Source of the DNA: Actinobacteria bacterium OK074
Lineage (GTDB): Bacteria; Actinomycetota; Actinomycetes; Streptomycetales; Streptomycetaceae
Direction: 5' to 3'
Length of the DNA: 64,000 nucleotides
Assembly (NCBI GenBank): GCA_001298575.1
Contig: LJCV01000055.1
Location: forward strand, 62,001-126,000
The notes below the pieces were generated by a model that had not been told where the DNA came from, did no database searches, and worked only from the letters and a program-made list of their open reading frames with translations. Positions 1 to 8,583 of this stretch are shown here, in pieces (position 1 is the stretch's first letter; every line of letters begins with the position of its first letter). Both the position numbers and the translations under genes were made by a program.

Positions 1-1
1 C

Positions 2-568
2 GGCCAGGCCACCATCCCCATCGTGCACGCGGTCAGCCGGATCACCCCGGTGCCGTACGCCGAGATCGTCGCCTCCATCGCCTCCAAGTCGGCCGGACCC
101 GGCACCCGGGCCAACATCGACGAGTTCACCGAGACCACCTCCGCCGCGATCGAGAAGGTGGGCGGCGCCCGGCGCGGCAAGGCCATCATCGTGCTCAACC
201 CGGCCGAACCGCCCCTGATCATGCGGGACACGGTGTACTGCCTGATCGGCGACGCGGACCACGAGGCGATCCGCGCCTCCGTCACTCAGATGGTGGCCGC
301 GGTCGCCGAGTACGTGCCCGGCTACCGGCTCAAGCAACAAGTGCAGTTCACGCCGCTCGACGACGGCGCCCCCGTACACACCCTGCTGACCGGCGGCGCG
401 GAGGGCGAGGTCACCACGAAGGTGTCCGTCTTCCTCGAAGTCGAGGGCGCCGCCCACTACCTGCCCGCCTACGCCGGCAACCTCGACATCATGACCTCGG
501 CCGCCCTGCGGGTGGCCGAGCGGGTCGCCGAGCGTCTGTCCGCCCCGGCCGCCGAGGTGACCAAGTGA
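2..568 (+). CDS. dmpF: acetaldehyde dehydrogenase (acetylating), 3' part only
   Basis: The enzyme converts acetaldehyde to acetyl-CoA with NAD+ and CoA, the last step of the 2-hydroxypentadienoate (meta-cleavage) branch. The frame is open at the left edge. The visible protein begins GQATIP, which in this family directly follows the catalytic Cys (CGGQATIP), so the Rossmann half and the nucleophile lie outside the window. About 188 of roughly 300 residues are visible, including LNPAEPP and the C-terminal dimerisation part. It overlaps the aldolase start by 4 bases (GTGA), as expected because the two enzymes form a channelling complex. In steroid-degrading actinobacteria the same pair is called HsaG/HsaF; which substrate pathway it serves cannot be told from this fragment. 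An internal GTG at 23 is not the true start. Confidence 0.93.
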   Translation, partial: GQATIPIVHAVSRITPVPYAEIVASIASKSAGPGTRANIDEFTETTSAAIEKVGGARRGKAIIVLNPAEPPLIMRDTVYCLIGDADHEAIRASVTQMVAAVAEYVPGYRLKQQVQFTPLDDGAPVHTLLTGGAEGEVTTKVSVFLEVEGAAHYLPAYAGNLDIMTSAALRVAERVAERLSAPAAEVTK

Positions 569-1581
569 CCACCACCCCCACGCAGTTGTACGTCCAGGAC
601 GTCACCCTCCGGGACGGCATGCACGCCATCCGGCACCGGATCACCCCCGAGAGCGTGACCGCCATCTGCACGGCCCTGGACCGGGCCGGGGTCGACGCCA
701 TCGAGGTCGCGCACGGCGACGGCCTCGCGGGCGGCAGCCTCAACTACGGCCCCGGCAGCAACACCGACTGGGAGTGGATCGAGGCCGCCGCCGACGCCAT
801 CGACCGCGCGGTCCTCACCTCCCTGCTCCTGCCCGGCATCGGCACCATCGCCGAACTCAAGCAGGCGTACGCCCTCGGGGTCCGCTCGGTGCGCATCGCC
901 ACCCACTGCACCGAGGCGGACGTGGCCGCGCAGCACATCGCCACCGCCCGCGAACTCGGCATGGACGTCTCCGGGTTCCTGATGATGGCCCACATGGCCG
1001 AACCCGCCGAACTCGCCCGCCAGGCAGGGCTGATGGAGTCCTACGGCGCGCACTGCGTGTACGTCACCGACTCCGGCGGCCGGCTCACCATGACCGGCGT
1101 ACGCGACCGGGTGCGCGCCTACCGGGACACGCTGGATGCGGGGACCCAGATCGGCATCCACGCGCACGAGAACCTCTCCCTGTCGGTGGCCAACTCGGTG
1201 GTCGCGGTCGAGGAGGGCGTGACCCGGGTCGACGCCTCCCTCGCCGGGCAGGGCGCGGGTGCCGGCAACTGCCCGATCGAGCCGTTCATCGCGGTGGCCA
1301 ACCTCTACGGCTGGAAGCACGACTGCGACCTCTTCGCGCTCCAGGACGCCGCCGAGGACCTGGTCCGCCCGCTCCAGGACCGCCCGGTGCGCGTGGACCG
1401 CGAAACCCTCACCCTCGGGTACGCCGGCGCCTACTCCAGCTTCCTGCGCCACGCGGAGACGGCGGCCCAGCAGTACGGCCTGGACGCGCGCACCATCCTC
1501 CAGGAGGTCGGCAGGCGCGGACTGGTCGGCGGCCAGGAGGACATGATCGTGGACATCGCCCTCGACCTCACCCACGGCTGA
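565..1581 (+). CDS. dmpG: 4-hydroxy-2-oxovalerate aldolase
   Basis: This class II pyruvate aldolase splits 4-hydroxy-2-oxovalerate into pyruvate and acetaldehyde and passes acetaldehyde to the dehydrogenase encoded just upstream. The 338-residue length is normal. The N-terminal signature [13 protein letters not shown] (about residues 11-23) carries the metal-binding Asp and catalytic His. A second metal site is seen as GIHAHEN near residue 195, and GQGAGAGN near 229 is the conserved glycine loop. The GTG start overlaps the preceding stop, so translation is probably coupled. A very strong hairpin follows within 50 bases, making this the last gene of its operon. The operon beginning, probably including a hydratase, is outside the window. 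Confidence 0.95.
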   Translation: MTTTPTQLYVQDVTLRDGMHAIRHRITPESVTAICTALDRAGVDAIEVAHGDGLAGGSLNYGPGSNTDWEWIEAAADAIDRAVLTSLLLPGIGTIAELKQAYALGVRSVRIATHCTEADVAAQHIATARELGMDVSGFLMMAHMAEPAELARQAGLMESYGAHCVYVTDSGGRLTMTGVRDRVRAYRDTLDAGTQIGIHAHENLSLSVANSVVAVEEGVTRVDASLAGQGAGAGNCPIEPFIAVANLYGWKHDCDLFALQDAAEDLVRPLQDRPVRVDRETLTLGYAGAYSSFLRHAETAAQQYGLDARTILQEVGRRGLVGGQEDMIVDIALDLTHG

Positions 1582-1624
1582 CCGGGCCCGACCGGGCCGA
1601 ACACCCCCGTCGGACCCCTCGCAC

Positions 1625-1665
1625 ACAAGCCGCTCCCCGGCAGAGTCTGCCGGGGAGCGGCTTGT
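1625..1665 (+). terminator. intrinsic terminator after dmpG
   Basis: Perfect 20-base inverted repeat (1625-1644 with 1646-1665) separated by a single base, followed by TTTT at 1664-1667. It ends the dmpF-dmpG operon. Confidence 0.9.
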
Positions 1666-1741
1666 TTTCGCCGCCGTCTGTACGCGGCCGTCGCGCCGCC
1701 GAATAATAGACCGGTCGTACCAATTTAGTGCGTGCACGCCT

Positions 1742-1777
1742 CTTGGTCCGCGACTGACCGCGTTGGTACCTTGGCGC
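1742..1777 (+). promoter_or_regulatory. conserved block upstream of the first IclR gene
   Basis: CTTGGTCCG, six variable bases, then a 21-base stretch containing CGCGTTGGTACCTTGGCGC. The same block, with identical spacing, occurs at 30669-30704 upstream of the second IclR gene; I count 32 of 36 bases identical. Non-coding conservation this high between paralogs suggests a promoter or binding site. Its exact role is inferred. Confidence 0.6.
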
Positions 1778-1788
1778 TGCTGGCGCCG

Positions 1789-1808
1789 AACTAGAATTGA
1801 TTTCAGTT
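1789..1808. promoter_or_regulatory. candidate IclR operator
   Basis: AACTAGAATTGATTTCAGTT is an imperfect palindrome (arms AACTAGAAT and ATTTCAGTT, two mismatches) ending 6 bases before the ribosome-binding site. The counterpart at 30713-30732 is a better palindrome. IclR regulators commonly bind such sites and often repress their own gene. Confidence 0.55.
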
Positions 1809-1821
1809 TGAGCAGGAGGCC

Positions 1822-2649
1822 ATGACGATGACGTCTGCCCTATGCCTGAAACCGCGTTCCGAGGACGACGGGCACGCGCTGCCTCCGTCGATGATGGAGC
1901 GCGTCACGTTGATCATGGACCTCTTCGAACGTCCGCAGACGCATCTGACGCTCGAAACGGTGTCCCGCCGGACCCATCTGCCACGCTCCACCACGCACCG
2001 CATCCTCGACCAACTGGTGCGCCTGGACTGGCTGCACCACACCGTGGCCGGATACGTGCTCGGACCGCGCGCACTGGGCCTGGGCGGCCGGGAGATCGGA
2101 CACAGCACGCTGCGCGCCGCCGCCGCGCCGCTGCTGCTCGACCTCGCCGTCCGCACGAAGATGGTCGTGCACCTCGCCGTGCTCGACGGACCCGACATCT
2201 ACTACCTCGACAAGGTCGGCGGCCGGGCCGCCGTGGACATCCCCTCGCGGGTCGGCGGGCGGGCGTTCGCGCACTGTACGGGGCTGGGCAAGGCCATGCT
2301 GGCGTGGCTGAGCCCGGAGGAGATCGACGCCCGCTACGAGCGGGTGATCGAGCGCCGCACCCCGCACAGCATCGGCCGCCTCGACCTCCTGCACCGCGAA
2401 CTCGGCGCCATCCGCCGCCGCAACGGACTCGCCGTCGACCGGGGCGAGTGCTTCCCCGCCCTCGGCTGCGTCGGCCTCGCGGTGCGCGGTCCCGAGGGGC
2501 CGGTCGCGGCCATCTCGGTGGTCGGCGACGGCCGTTCGGCGATCGAACTCGTCGCCCCGGCCGTCGTCGACACCGTACGGGCCGTGTCCAAGGAACTCTT
2601 CGGCACCGATCGGCCCTATCGCCGGGACCCGGCCGACCTGGAACCGTGA
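1822..2649 (+). CDS. IclR family transcriptional regulator (first paralog)
   Basis: A 275-residue one-component regulator. Residues about 22-85 form the winged helix-turn-helix (MMERVTLIMDLF, then THLPRSTTHRILDQLVRLDWL), and the rest is the IclR effector domain (GGRAAVDIPSRVGG, HCTGLGKAMLAWL). AGGAGG at 1814-1819 fixes the ATG. It is a close paralog of the regulator at 30753; the two share the unusual MTSAL start, PPSMMERVTLIMDLFE, and their upstream DNA. Sitting right after the meta-cleavage aldolase and resembling the regulator beside the KstD-like gene, it probably controls aromatic or steroid catabolic genes. The ligand is unknown. The C-terminal end abuts a truncated AbgT remnant on the other strand. 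Confidence 0.92.
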   Translation: MTMTSALCLKPRSEDDGHALPPSMMERVTLIMDLFERPQTHLTLETVSRRTHLPRSTTHRILDQLVRLDWLHHTVAGYVLGPRALGLGGREIGHSTLRAAAAPLLLDLAVRTKMVVHLAVLDGPDIYYLDKVGGRAAVDIPSRVGGRAFAHCTGLGKAMLAWLSPEEIDARYERVIERRTPHSIGRLDLLHRELGAIRRRNGLAVDRGECFPALGCVGLAVRGPEGPVAAISVVGDGRSAIELVAPAVVDTVRAVSKELFGTDRPYRRDPADLEP

Positions 2650-3357
2650 CGCGGCCGAGCGGCAGGAACGCGCCGAACAGCACCGGCACGACGCCGGTGA
2701 GCGGCGGCGACGGCACGAGCGCGCCGCCGTCGCCGTGCGGCGGGGCCCCGTCCGGCAGCCACAGCGCCGGTACGGCGGCCACGTACAGGACGACGACCAG
2801 GGCGGTGCGGCCAAGTCCCTTGCGCTGTACGGGAGTCAGCGCGAGGTCGGGCTCCTCCGGCTCGTCGGCGCCGATCTCGTGGGCGCCCAGGCGCGGTTCC
2901 AGGACGCGGCTGATGAGGAAGCCGCCGAGCAGGCCCAGGACGAGACCGCTGGAGGCGGTGAAGAAGTAGTTGACGAGGATGTTCGGGTCCGGGCCCCGGG
3001 CGGCGGGCAGCACGGCCGCCGCCCGCTGGGTGATGCCGATGCGGAGCGCGTCCAGCGAACCGATGGTGAACCCGGCCGCGTACCCGGCGCCCACGTGCGC
3101 GAAGCCGCCGATCAGTCCGGCCACCGGATGCCGGCCCGCGCTCCTGAACACCACGGCCGCCGGCGGCGGCAGCACGATCGCGGCCACGTCACTGATCATG
3201 TGCGCCTGACGGGCCACCAGCGCCACCAGGTACGGCAGCACCCGGCGCGGCGCCCGCGCGAGGGTGGCCCGCATGACGGTCTCCAGCAGCCCCGCCTTCT
3301 CCGCGCCCCCCACCGCCATGATCATGAGCAGCACGGCGGCGATCGGCGTGTACTTCG
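2650..3357 (-). pseudogene. AbgT family transporter, truncated at both ends
   Basis: The minus-strand translation matches the middle of an AbgT (p-aminobenzoyl-glutamate-type) transporter. It reads IAAVLLMIMAVGGAEKAGLLETVMR, ISDVAAIVLPPPAAVVF, GRHPVAGLIGGFAHVGAGYAAG, GSLDALRIGITQ, then NYFFTASSGLVLGLLGGFLISRVLEPRLG. Roughly 235 of about 510 residues remain. The N-terminal segments are lost where an AsnC fragment begins at about 3358, and the C-terminal third is lost next to the IclR stop. There is no start codon in a sensible place. Membrane segments in the retained part are still hydrophobic, so decay is fairly recent or by deletion. Edges are approximate. Confidence 0.75.
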
Positions 3358-3674
3358 CGTCCCTGCCCGGCCAGTACGTGGAGGAGACCAGCCGGGTGCC
3401 GGCCGGGGTGCGCGAGGTCCGCTCGGGCGCGATCACCGCGGGACCGCACAACCTGGTCGTGGACGTCTGGCTGCGCGACCTGCGCGACGTGCACGCCTTC
3501 GAGGCGCACCTGTCCCGGAAGCTGCCGCGCCCGACCGTCGCCGACCGCTCGGTGGTCCTGCGCACGGTCAAGCACATGGGCCGCCTGCTCGACCACGACG
3601 GCCGGGGCATCGCCGTCGTACCGCTGCGGCACCCGCAGTTCCACCGGGCCGCCGCACCGGCCGTCACTCCGTAG
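3358..3674 (+). pseudogene. Lrp/AsnC family regulator, effector-domain fragment
   Basis: About 100 residues resembling the C-terminal AsnC ligand-binding (RAM) domain: ITAGPHNLVVDVWLRDLRDVHAF, then DRSVVLRTVKHMGRLLDHDGR. The DNA-binding half is absent; upstream sequence is instead the opposite-strand AbgT remnant. AsnC-type regulators of this class normally have 150 or 300+ residues. The join looks like the scar of a deletion that removed the 5' parts of two divergent genes, so the AsnC protein may once have controlled the transporter. Confidence 0.65.
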
Positions 3675-3688
3675 CGACCGGGCGGCCG

Positions 3689-3946
3689 TCAGGAGGCGTG
3701 CGCCCGCCTGCCCTTGCGGCGGCGGTGCGTGGACGCGCTCACGACCGTCGCCAGGGCCAGGCAGAACAGCAGCGCCAGCGCGAGGCCGGAGCTGAAGATC
3801 TCCAGGGTGTTCAGGGTGGCGATGTGGTGGTCCAGCACCGTCACGCCGTACTCGGGGCCGCCGGAGAGGTTGTCGGCGATGGCCAGCGCGGTGAACGTGC
3901 CGGTGGCCGCGAGCAGGAGCAGGCCGATGAACAGCATCCGGGTCAT
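3689..3946 (-). CDS. small two-helix membrane protein
   Basis: An 85-residue protein with two predicted transmembrane helices: MLFIGLLLLAATGTFTALAIA at about residues 4-24, and a second around SGLALALLFCLALATVV at about 53-70. A 28-residue extracytoplasmic loop lies between them, and the basic tail (HRRRKGRR) suggests a cytoplasmic C-terminus. The ATG at 3946 is chosen because GAGGAG lies immediately before it; the frame stays open upstream but codes for an implausible arginine-rich stretch. I do not recognise a function. It follows the NUDIX-like gene on the same strand with about 70 bases between. Confidence 0.7.
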   Translation of the reverse strand: MTRMLFIGLLLLAATGTFTALAIADNLSGGPEYGVTVLDHHIATLNTLEIFSSGLALALLFCLALATVVSASTHRRRKGRRAHAS

Positions 3947-4013
3947 CTCCTCGGGGGAGTGCGGTCTGCGGTGCGGATACCCCCGCACGCCCCGCGCACG
4001 CCCCCGAGGGCCG

Positions 4014-4541
4014 TCAGGCCAGGGCGCCCACGTGCGCCAGCGCCTGCCGCAGGAGAACACCCTGGCCGCCCGGCATCTCCGCCTGGACCAGCTCCGAGGC
4101 CGCCTCCTGGGGGCTGAACCAGACCAGGTCCAGCGCGTCCTGGCGCGGCCGGCAGTCACCGGTCACCGGCACGATGTACGCGAGCGACACCGCGTGCTGG
4201 CGGGGGTCGTGGTACGGCGTGACCCCGTGTGTCGGGAAGTACTCGGCGACGGTGAACGGCTGCAACGAGGCCGGCACCCGCGGCAGCGCCACCGGGCCGA
4301 GGTCCTTCTCCAGGTGCCGCAACAGGGCGTCCCGGACCCGCTCGTGGTGCAGTACGCGGCCGGACACCAGGGTCCGGCTGACCGTTCCGTCCGGCCCTAT
4401 GCGCAGCAGCAGTCCGATGCTGGTCACTTCACCGCTGTCGTCGACGCGGACCGGGACGGCCTCGACGTACAGGATCGGCATACGGGCCCGCGCCGACTCC
4501 AGTTCGTCGGGGGAGAGCCAGCCGGGCGTGGTTTCGGTCAT
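4014..4541 (-). CDS. NUDIX hydrolase-like protein (DUF4916)
   Basis: A 175-residue protein of the DUF4916 group, common in streptomycetes. It has WLSPDELESARARMPILYVEAVPVRVD at the start, then LVSGRVLHHERVRDALLRHLEKDLGPVALPR, where the NUDIX box would be, and YHDPRQHAVSLAYIVPV. The canonical NUDIX motif (GX5EX7REUXEEXGU) is not present, so nucleotide hydrolysis is unproven. Start taken at ATG 4541; a GTG three codons upstream (4550) is also possible. About 200 bases upstream, to the divergent TauE gene, contain no recognisable site beyond ordinary promoter-like sequence. Confidence 0.8.
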   Translation of the reverse strand: MTETTPGWLSPDELESARARMPILYVEAVPVRVDDSGEVTSIGLLLRIGPDGTVSRTLVSGRVLHHERVRDALLRHLEKDLGPVALPRVPASLQPFTVAEYFPTHGVTPYHDPRQHAVSLAYIVPVTGDCRPRQDALDLVWFSPQEAASELVQAEMPGGQGVLLRQALAHVGALA

Positions 4542-4740
4542 GTCAGACACGCGCTGATCATACTTTCCGTACCCGCGGGCGCGCGCACGGCCCGGCGGGT
4601 GGCGGCGGTGGACGTTCGTGCGTGTCGGCGATATCGGCTTTTGTCGGGGTGAAAAGACCCGTCCGCCCCGCCCCGGCCGCCGTGACCGCGGTGGCACAAA
4701 GAGGTCAACCAGTGAGACGGTCCTTACCGGCGGCCGATAG

Positions 4741-5538
4741 ATGGGCATAGCATCGGCTCCCGGCATGAACACGATGACACTCTGGAACATCTCCCTGTGG
4801 GAGTTCGTGGCGCTGGCCGCCGCCGCGCTCCTGGTCGGTTTTTCGAAGACCGCCGTCAGCGGCGCCAACACCGTCAGCCTCGCGATCTTCGCCGCCGTCC
4901 TGCCGGCCAAGGCATCGACCGGCGCCCTGCTGCCGATCCTGCTCGTCGGCGACGTCCTCGCGGTCCTCACCTACCGGCGGCACGCCCACTGGCCCACCCT
5001 GTGGCGGCTGTTCCCGGCGGTCGCGGCGGGCGTCGTGTTCGGCACCCTGTTCCTGGTGTGGGCCGACGACGGGGTGGTGCGGACGTCGATCGGCGCGATC
5101 CTGCTGTTCATGGCCGCCGTCACGGTGTGGCGCAGACGCACCGCGGAACGCCCCGACGACCCCGACGCCGTGGTCACGCGCTCCGGCCGGGTCAAGGCCC
5201 GCTCCTACGGCGTGCTCGGCGGCTTCACCACGATGGTCGCCAACGCGGGCGGCCCGGTGATGTCGATGTACCTGCTCTCCGCGGGCTTCCGCAAACTCGG
5301 CTTCCTCGGCACCTCCGCGTTCTTCTTCTTCATCGTCAACCTCACCAAGGTCCCCTTCAGCGTGGGCCTCGGCCTCATCGACGGACACTCGCTGCTCCTG
5401 GACGCGGCGCTCGCGCTGTTCGTCGTACCTGGCGCGTTCCTCGGCAAATGGGCCGTGCACCACATCAACCAGCGGCTCTTCGAACAGCTGGTCATCGCGG
5501 CGACGGTGGTGGGCGGGCTGCAACTGCTGCTGCGCTGA
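4741..5538 (+). CDS. sulfite exporter TauE/SafE family permease
   Basis: An inner-membrane protein of about 265 residues with some eight hydrophobic helices. The family signature occurs twice, as expected of the internal duplication: LLVGFSKTAVSGANTVSLAIFAAVLP near the N-terminus and GVLGGFTTMVANAGGPVMSMYLL after the central loop. Family members export sulfite, sulfoacetate or other small anions. Which anion cannot be told here. The start is uncertain: ATG codons at 4741, 4765 (MNTMTLW) and 4774 all lack a convincing ribosome-binding site. It stands alone between the divergent DUF4916 gene and cobK. Confidence 0.88.
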   Translation: MGIASAPGMNTMTLWNISLWEFVALAAAALLVGFSKTAVSGANTVSLAIFAAVLPAKASTGALLPILLVGDVLAVLTYRRHAHWPTLWRLFPAVAAGVVFGTLFLVWADDGVVRTSIGAILLFMAAVTVWRRRTAERPDDPDAVVTRSGRVKARSYGVLGGFTTMVANAGGPVMSMYLLSAGFRKLGFLGTSAFFFFIVNLTKVPFSVGLGLIDGHSLLLDAALALFVVPGAFLGKWAVHHINQRLFEQLVIAATVVGGLQLLLR

Positions 5539-5566
5539 GGGGCGGGCACGGGCCCCAGGCTCGTAG

Positions 5567-5593
5567 CTCCCGACTCCCGACTCCCGGCTCCCG
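5567..5593. repeat. short tandem repeat CTCCCGA x4
   Basis: CTCCCGA, CTCCCGA, CTCCCGG, CTCCCG in tandem just before cobK. It is simple sequence with no assigned role; it could make length vary between strains. Confidence 0.7.
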
Positions 5594-5608
5594 CATAGAT
5601 TGGGGCGC

Positions 5609-6370
5609 ATGCCCAGCAGCCCCGCACCCCCCGCCCACGTCCTCGTGCTCGGCGGCACCGCCGAGGCCCGTGCGCTGGCCGCCGTGCTGGCCGTGCGGCC
5701 CGGCGTGCGGGTGACCACCTCGCTGGCCGGGCGGGTGGCACGGCCGGGGGCGCTCGCGGGGGCGGTGCGCGTCGGTGGGTTCGGCGGGGCGGAGGGGCTC
5801 GCCGCGTGGCTGCGGGCGCACCGCGTGGACGCGCTGGTCGACGCCACGCACCCGTTCGCCGCCTCGATCACGGCCAACGCGGCCCGGGCCGCCGCGGCCA
5901 CCGGCGTACCGGCCGTCGTGCTGCGCCGCCCCGGCTGGTCCCCGGGCCCGGGCGACCGCTGGCACCCGGCCGCCTCCCTGCCGGACGCGGCCACCCTGCT
6001 GCCCGGCCTCGGCCGCCGCGTGTTCCTGACCACCGGCCGCCTCGGCCTCGCCGCCTTCGCCCACCTGGCGGACCTGCACTTCGTCGTACGGTCGGTGGAC
6101 GCGCCCGAACCGCCCATGCCGCCGGACACCCACGTGCTGCTCGCCCGGGGCCCGTTCACGGTGGCCGACGAGGCGAAGCTGCTGCGCGAGCACCGCATCG
6201 ACGTCGTCGTCACCAAGGACAGCGGGGGAGCGGCGACCGCGGCGAAGCTCACGGCCGCGCGGGAACGGGGGCTGCCGGTCGTCGTCGTCCGCCGTCCGCC
6301 GCTGCCGGAGGGCGTGACGGCGGTGCCCGACGTGGCCGGAGCCCTGGCCGGGCTGGGGCTGGCGCAGTAG
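5609..6370 (+). CDS. cobK: precorrin-6A / cobalt-precorrin-6A reductase
   Basis: This enzyme reduces the macrocycle of (cobalt-)precorrin-6A with NADPH in corrin ring synthesis. The 253-residue protein begins with the nucleotide-binding HVLVLGGTAEARALA. It shows VDALVDATHPFAASITANAARA around residue 75, PAVVLRRPGW, and the C-terminal VVTKDSGGAATAAKLTAARERGLPVVVVRRP, all typical of CobK/CbiJ. ATG at 5609 is preferred over an in-frame TTG 9 bases upstream. The other cobalamin gene in view, cobF, lies 2.2 kb away on the opposite strand with a drug-type exporter between, so the corrin genes are dispersed here. Confidence 0.93.
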   Translation: MPSSPAPPAHVLVLGGTAEARALAAVLAVRPGVRVTTSLAGRVARPGALAGAVRVGGFGGAEGLAAWLRAHRVDALVDATHPFAASITANAARAAAATGVPAVVLRRPGWSPGPGDRWHPAASLPDAATLLPGLGRRVFLTTGRLGLAAFAHLADLHFVVRSVDAPEPPMPPDTHVLLARGPFTVADEAKLLREHRIDVVVTKDSGGAATAAKLTAARERGLPVVVVRRPPLPEGVTAVPDVAGALAGLGLAQ

Positions 6371-6389
6371 CGGGGACTGGGCGGGGCGC

Positions 6390-8474
6390 TCAGTTCGCGG
6401 CCACGGCGGCCCGTTCGCGGGTGGCGCCGCGGGCGGGCAGGTCCGCGGAGAGGTCCTCGGCGAGCAGCCGCTTGGCGATGGTGTCGACCGCGGCCCGCAG
6501 GTCCGTGCCCGAGGGGCGGCCGAGGTCCTGCTCGACGCGGTCGGCGAGCCAGTGCCCCCACGCCTCCGTGATGACCCCGGCCTCGCGCTCGCCCGCCCCC
6601 GCGGCGGAGTAGAGCGAGCCGGCCCCCGTGAGGTAGCCCTCCTCGACCATCCGCCGGAAGACCGGGACCAGCACCTCCTCCGGAAGGTGGTGGCGGCTCG
6701 CGATGAGACCCAGGTGGGCGTGGCCGACCATCCGGGTGAACAGCTCGACCTGCATCACCGCCCAGGCCCCCGCCATGTCCAGCGACGTGGCGGAACGGTC
6801 CACGATCTGCCGGACGGTGTCCACCTCCGTACTGCCGAGGATCTTCCCGACGGCCGATTCCAGCAGCCGCTGCGAGTTCGCGCCGGCCGGCGACGCGAAC
6901 CCCTCGCCCATGTCCGTCGACCCCATGCGCGCACTGTCGCGCAGCCGCACCTGCTTGAGGAACAGCGCGACGACGAAGCCGACGACCGCCACCGGCACCG
7001 TCCACAGGAAGACGGTCTGGAGGGTGTCCGCGTACGCCTCAACGACCGGCCGGGCCGCCGCCGCGGGCAGCCTGTGCAGCCCCTCGGGGCTCTGCGCGGC
7101 CTTCGTGACAGTGGCCGCGTCGGCCGCGCCGCTCGCCACGGCCGCCTTGACGCCGTCGGCCAGGTTCGGCTTGAGGGCGTTGGTGTAGATGGTGCCGAAC
7201 ACCGCCGTACCGAACGAACTGCCCAGCGTACGGAAGAAGGTGACGCCCGAGGTCGCCGTGCCCAGGTCCGTGTACTCGACGGTGTTCTGCACGGCGATCG
7301 TCAGCACCTGCATGCCCAGCCCGATGCCGGTGCCGAGCACGAACATGTACAGCGACTCCAGCCAGACCCCGGTGCCCGGCCCCATCAGCGACATCAGGTA
7401 CAGGCCCAGACCCATGACCGCGCAGCCGACGAGCGGGAAGAACCGGTACTGCCCGGTCCGGCTGACCACGTTGCCGCTGAACACCGACGCGATCAGCAGC
7501 CCGAGCACCATCGGCAGGGTGCGCACCCCGGAGATGGTGGCCGAGTCGCCGTCGACGTACTGGAGGTAGCTCGGCAGGTACGTCATCGCGCCCAGCATCG
7601 CGAAACCGACGACGAAGCTGAGGATCGAGCACACCGTGAACACCGGGTTGCGGAACAGCCGCATCGGCAGCATCGGCTGGGCCGCGCGCGACTCCGCCCA
7701 GCAGAACAGGGCGAGCGCCACCGCCCCGCCGACGAACAGCCCCAGGATGACGGCCGAACCCCACGCGTACTGGTTGCCGCCCCAACTCGTCGCCAGGATC
7801 AGCGCGCTGGCGCCGACGGCGACGAGGGCGATGCCGAGGTAGTCGATGAGCGGCTTGGTGACCGCCTTGACGACGGGGATGGTGCGGGCCGCGGCCACGA
7901 CCACCACGATCGCGATGGGCACGTTGACGTAGAACGCCCAGCGCCAGGTCAGGTGGTCGGTGAACAGGCCGCCGAGCAGCGGCCCGATGACGGTGGCCAC
8001 GCCGAACACGGCGCCGATCGCGCCCTGGTACTTGCCGCGCTCCCGCAGCGGGATCACGTCCGCGATCAGGGCCATCGCGGTCACCATCAGACCGCCCGCG
8101 CCGATGCCCTGCATGGCCCGCCAGGCGATCAGCAGCGACATGTTGGTGGCCAGACCGCACAGGAACGAGCCCGTGATGAACACGATCGCGGAGACCTGGA
8201 AGACCACCTTGCGGCCGAACAGGTCGCCGAACTTGCCGACCAGCACGGTCGCGACCGTCTCCGCCAGCAGATACGAGGTCACCACCCACGACATGTGGGC
8301 CGCGCCGCCGAGATCCGCGACGATGGTCGGCAGCGCGGTGCCCACGATCGTCTGGTCCAGGGCCGCGAGCAGCATGCCGAGCATGATCGTCACGAAGACG
8401 ACGTTGCGACGGCGGGGGTCCAGCACGGGGGGCTGCGCGGCGGCGGGTGGCGCTTTGTCCTCGATGGTCGTCAC
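6390..8474 (-). CDS. DHA2 (EmrB/QacA) family MFS transporter with C-terminal extension
   Basis: A proton-coupled exporter of 694 residues. After a short cytoplasmic head come 14 predicted helices with MFS motifs: [19 protein letters not shown] (helix 1), [10 protein letters not shown] (motif A), and [23 protein letters not shown] (the motif C region typical of drug antiporters). The last about 180 residues, after [15 protein letters not shown], are soluble and helical, and end in a winged-helix-like stretch ([25 protein letters not shown]). GTG at 8474 is chosen because the frame upstream is basic and low-complexity. It converges with cobK, leaving 19 bases between stops. The substrate is unknown. 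Confidence 0.9.
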   Translation of the reverse strand: MTTIEDKAPPAAAQPPVLDPRRRNVVFVTIMLGMLLAALDQTIVGTALPTIVADLGGAAHMSWVVTSYLLAETVATVLVGKFGDLFGRKVVFQVSAIVFITGSFLCGLATNMSLLIAWRAMQGIGAGGLMVTAMALIADVIPLRERGKYQGAIGAVFGVATVIGPLLGGLFTDHLTWRWAFYVNVPIAIVVVVAAARTIPVVKAVTKPLIDYLGIALVAVGASALILATSWGGNQYAWGSAVILGLFVGGAVALALFCWAESRAAQPMLPMRLFRNPVFTVCSILSFVVGFAMLGAMTYLPSYLQYVDGDSATISGVRTLPMVLGLLIASVFSGNVVSRTGQYRFFPLVGCAVMGLGLYLMSLMGPGTGVWLESLYMFVLGTGIGLGMQVLTIAVQNTVEYTDLGTATSGVTFFRTLGSSFGTAVFGTIYTNALKPNLADGVKAAVASGAADAATVTKAAQSPEGLHRLPAAAARPVVEAYADTLQTVFLWTVPVAVVGFVVALFLKQVRLRDSARMGSTDMGEGFASPAGANSQRLLESAVGKILGSTEVDTVRQIVDRSATSLDMAGAWAVMQVELFTRMVGHAHLGLIASRHHLPEEVLVPVFRRMVEEGYLTGAGSLYSAAGAGEREAGVITEAWGHWLADRVEQDLGRPSGTDLRAAVDTIAKRLLAEDLSADLPARGATRERAAVAAN

Positions 8475-8583
8475 AGGGTCACGATCACATCGGCGGGGTG
8501 GACGCGCACGCGGAGAACGGCCGCGGGGGCGACCGGTGGCCGACAACCGGTGGCCGACGACCGCCGGGCCCCGCCGCCCGCTG

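Noticed and set aside
1840..2814. Long minus-strand frame opposite the first IclR gene.
   Set aside because: It has no domain signature and mirrors the codon bias of the real gene; long antisense frames are common at this GC content.
4014..4541. Calling the DUF4916 protein a functional NUDIX pyrophosphatase.
   Set aside because: The 23-residue NUDIX box with its REUXEE core is not present, so only the family-level name is supported.
5567..5593. Tandem CTCCCGA units as a CRISPR-like array.
   Set aside because: Units are 7 bases with no spacers; this is simple sequence.
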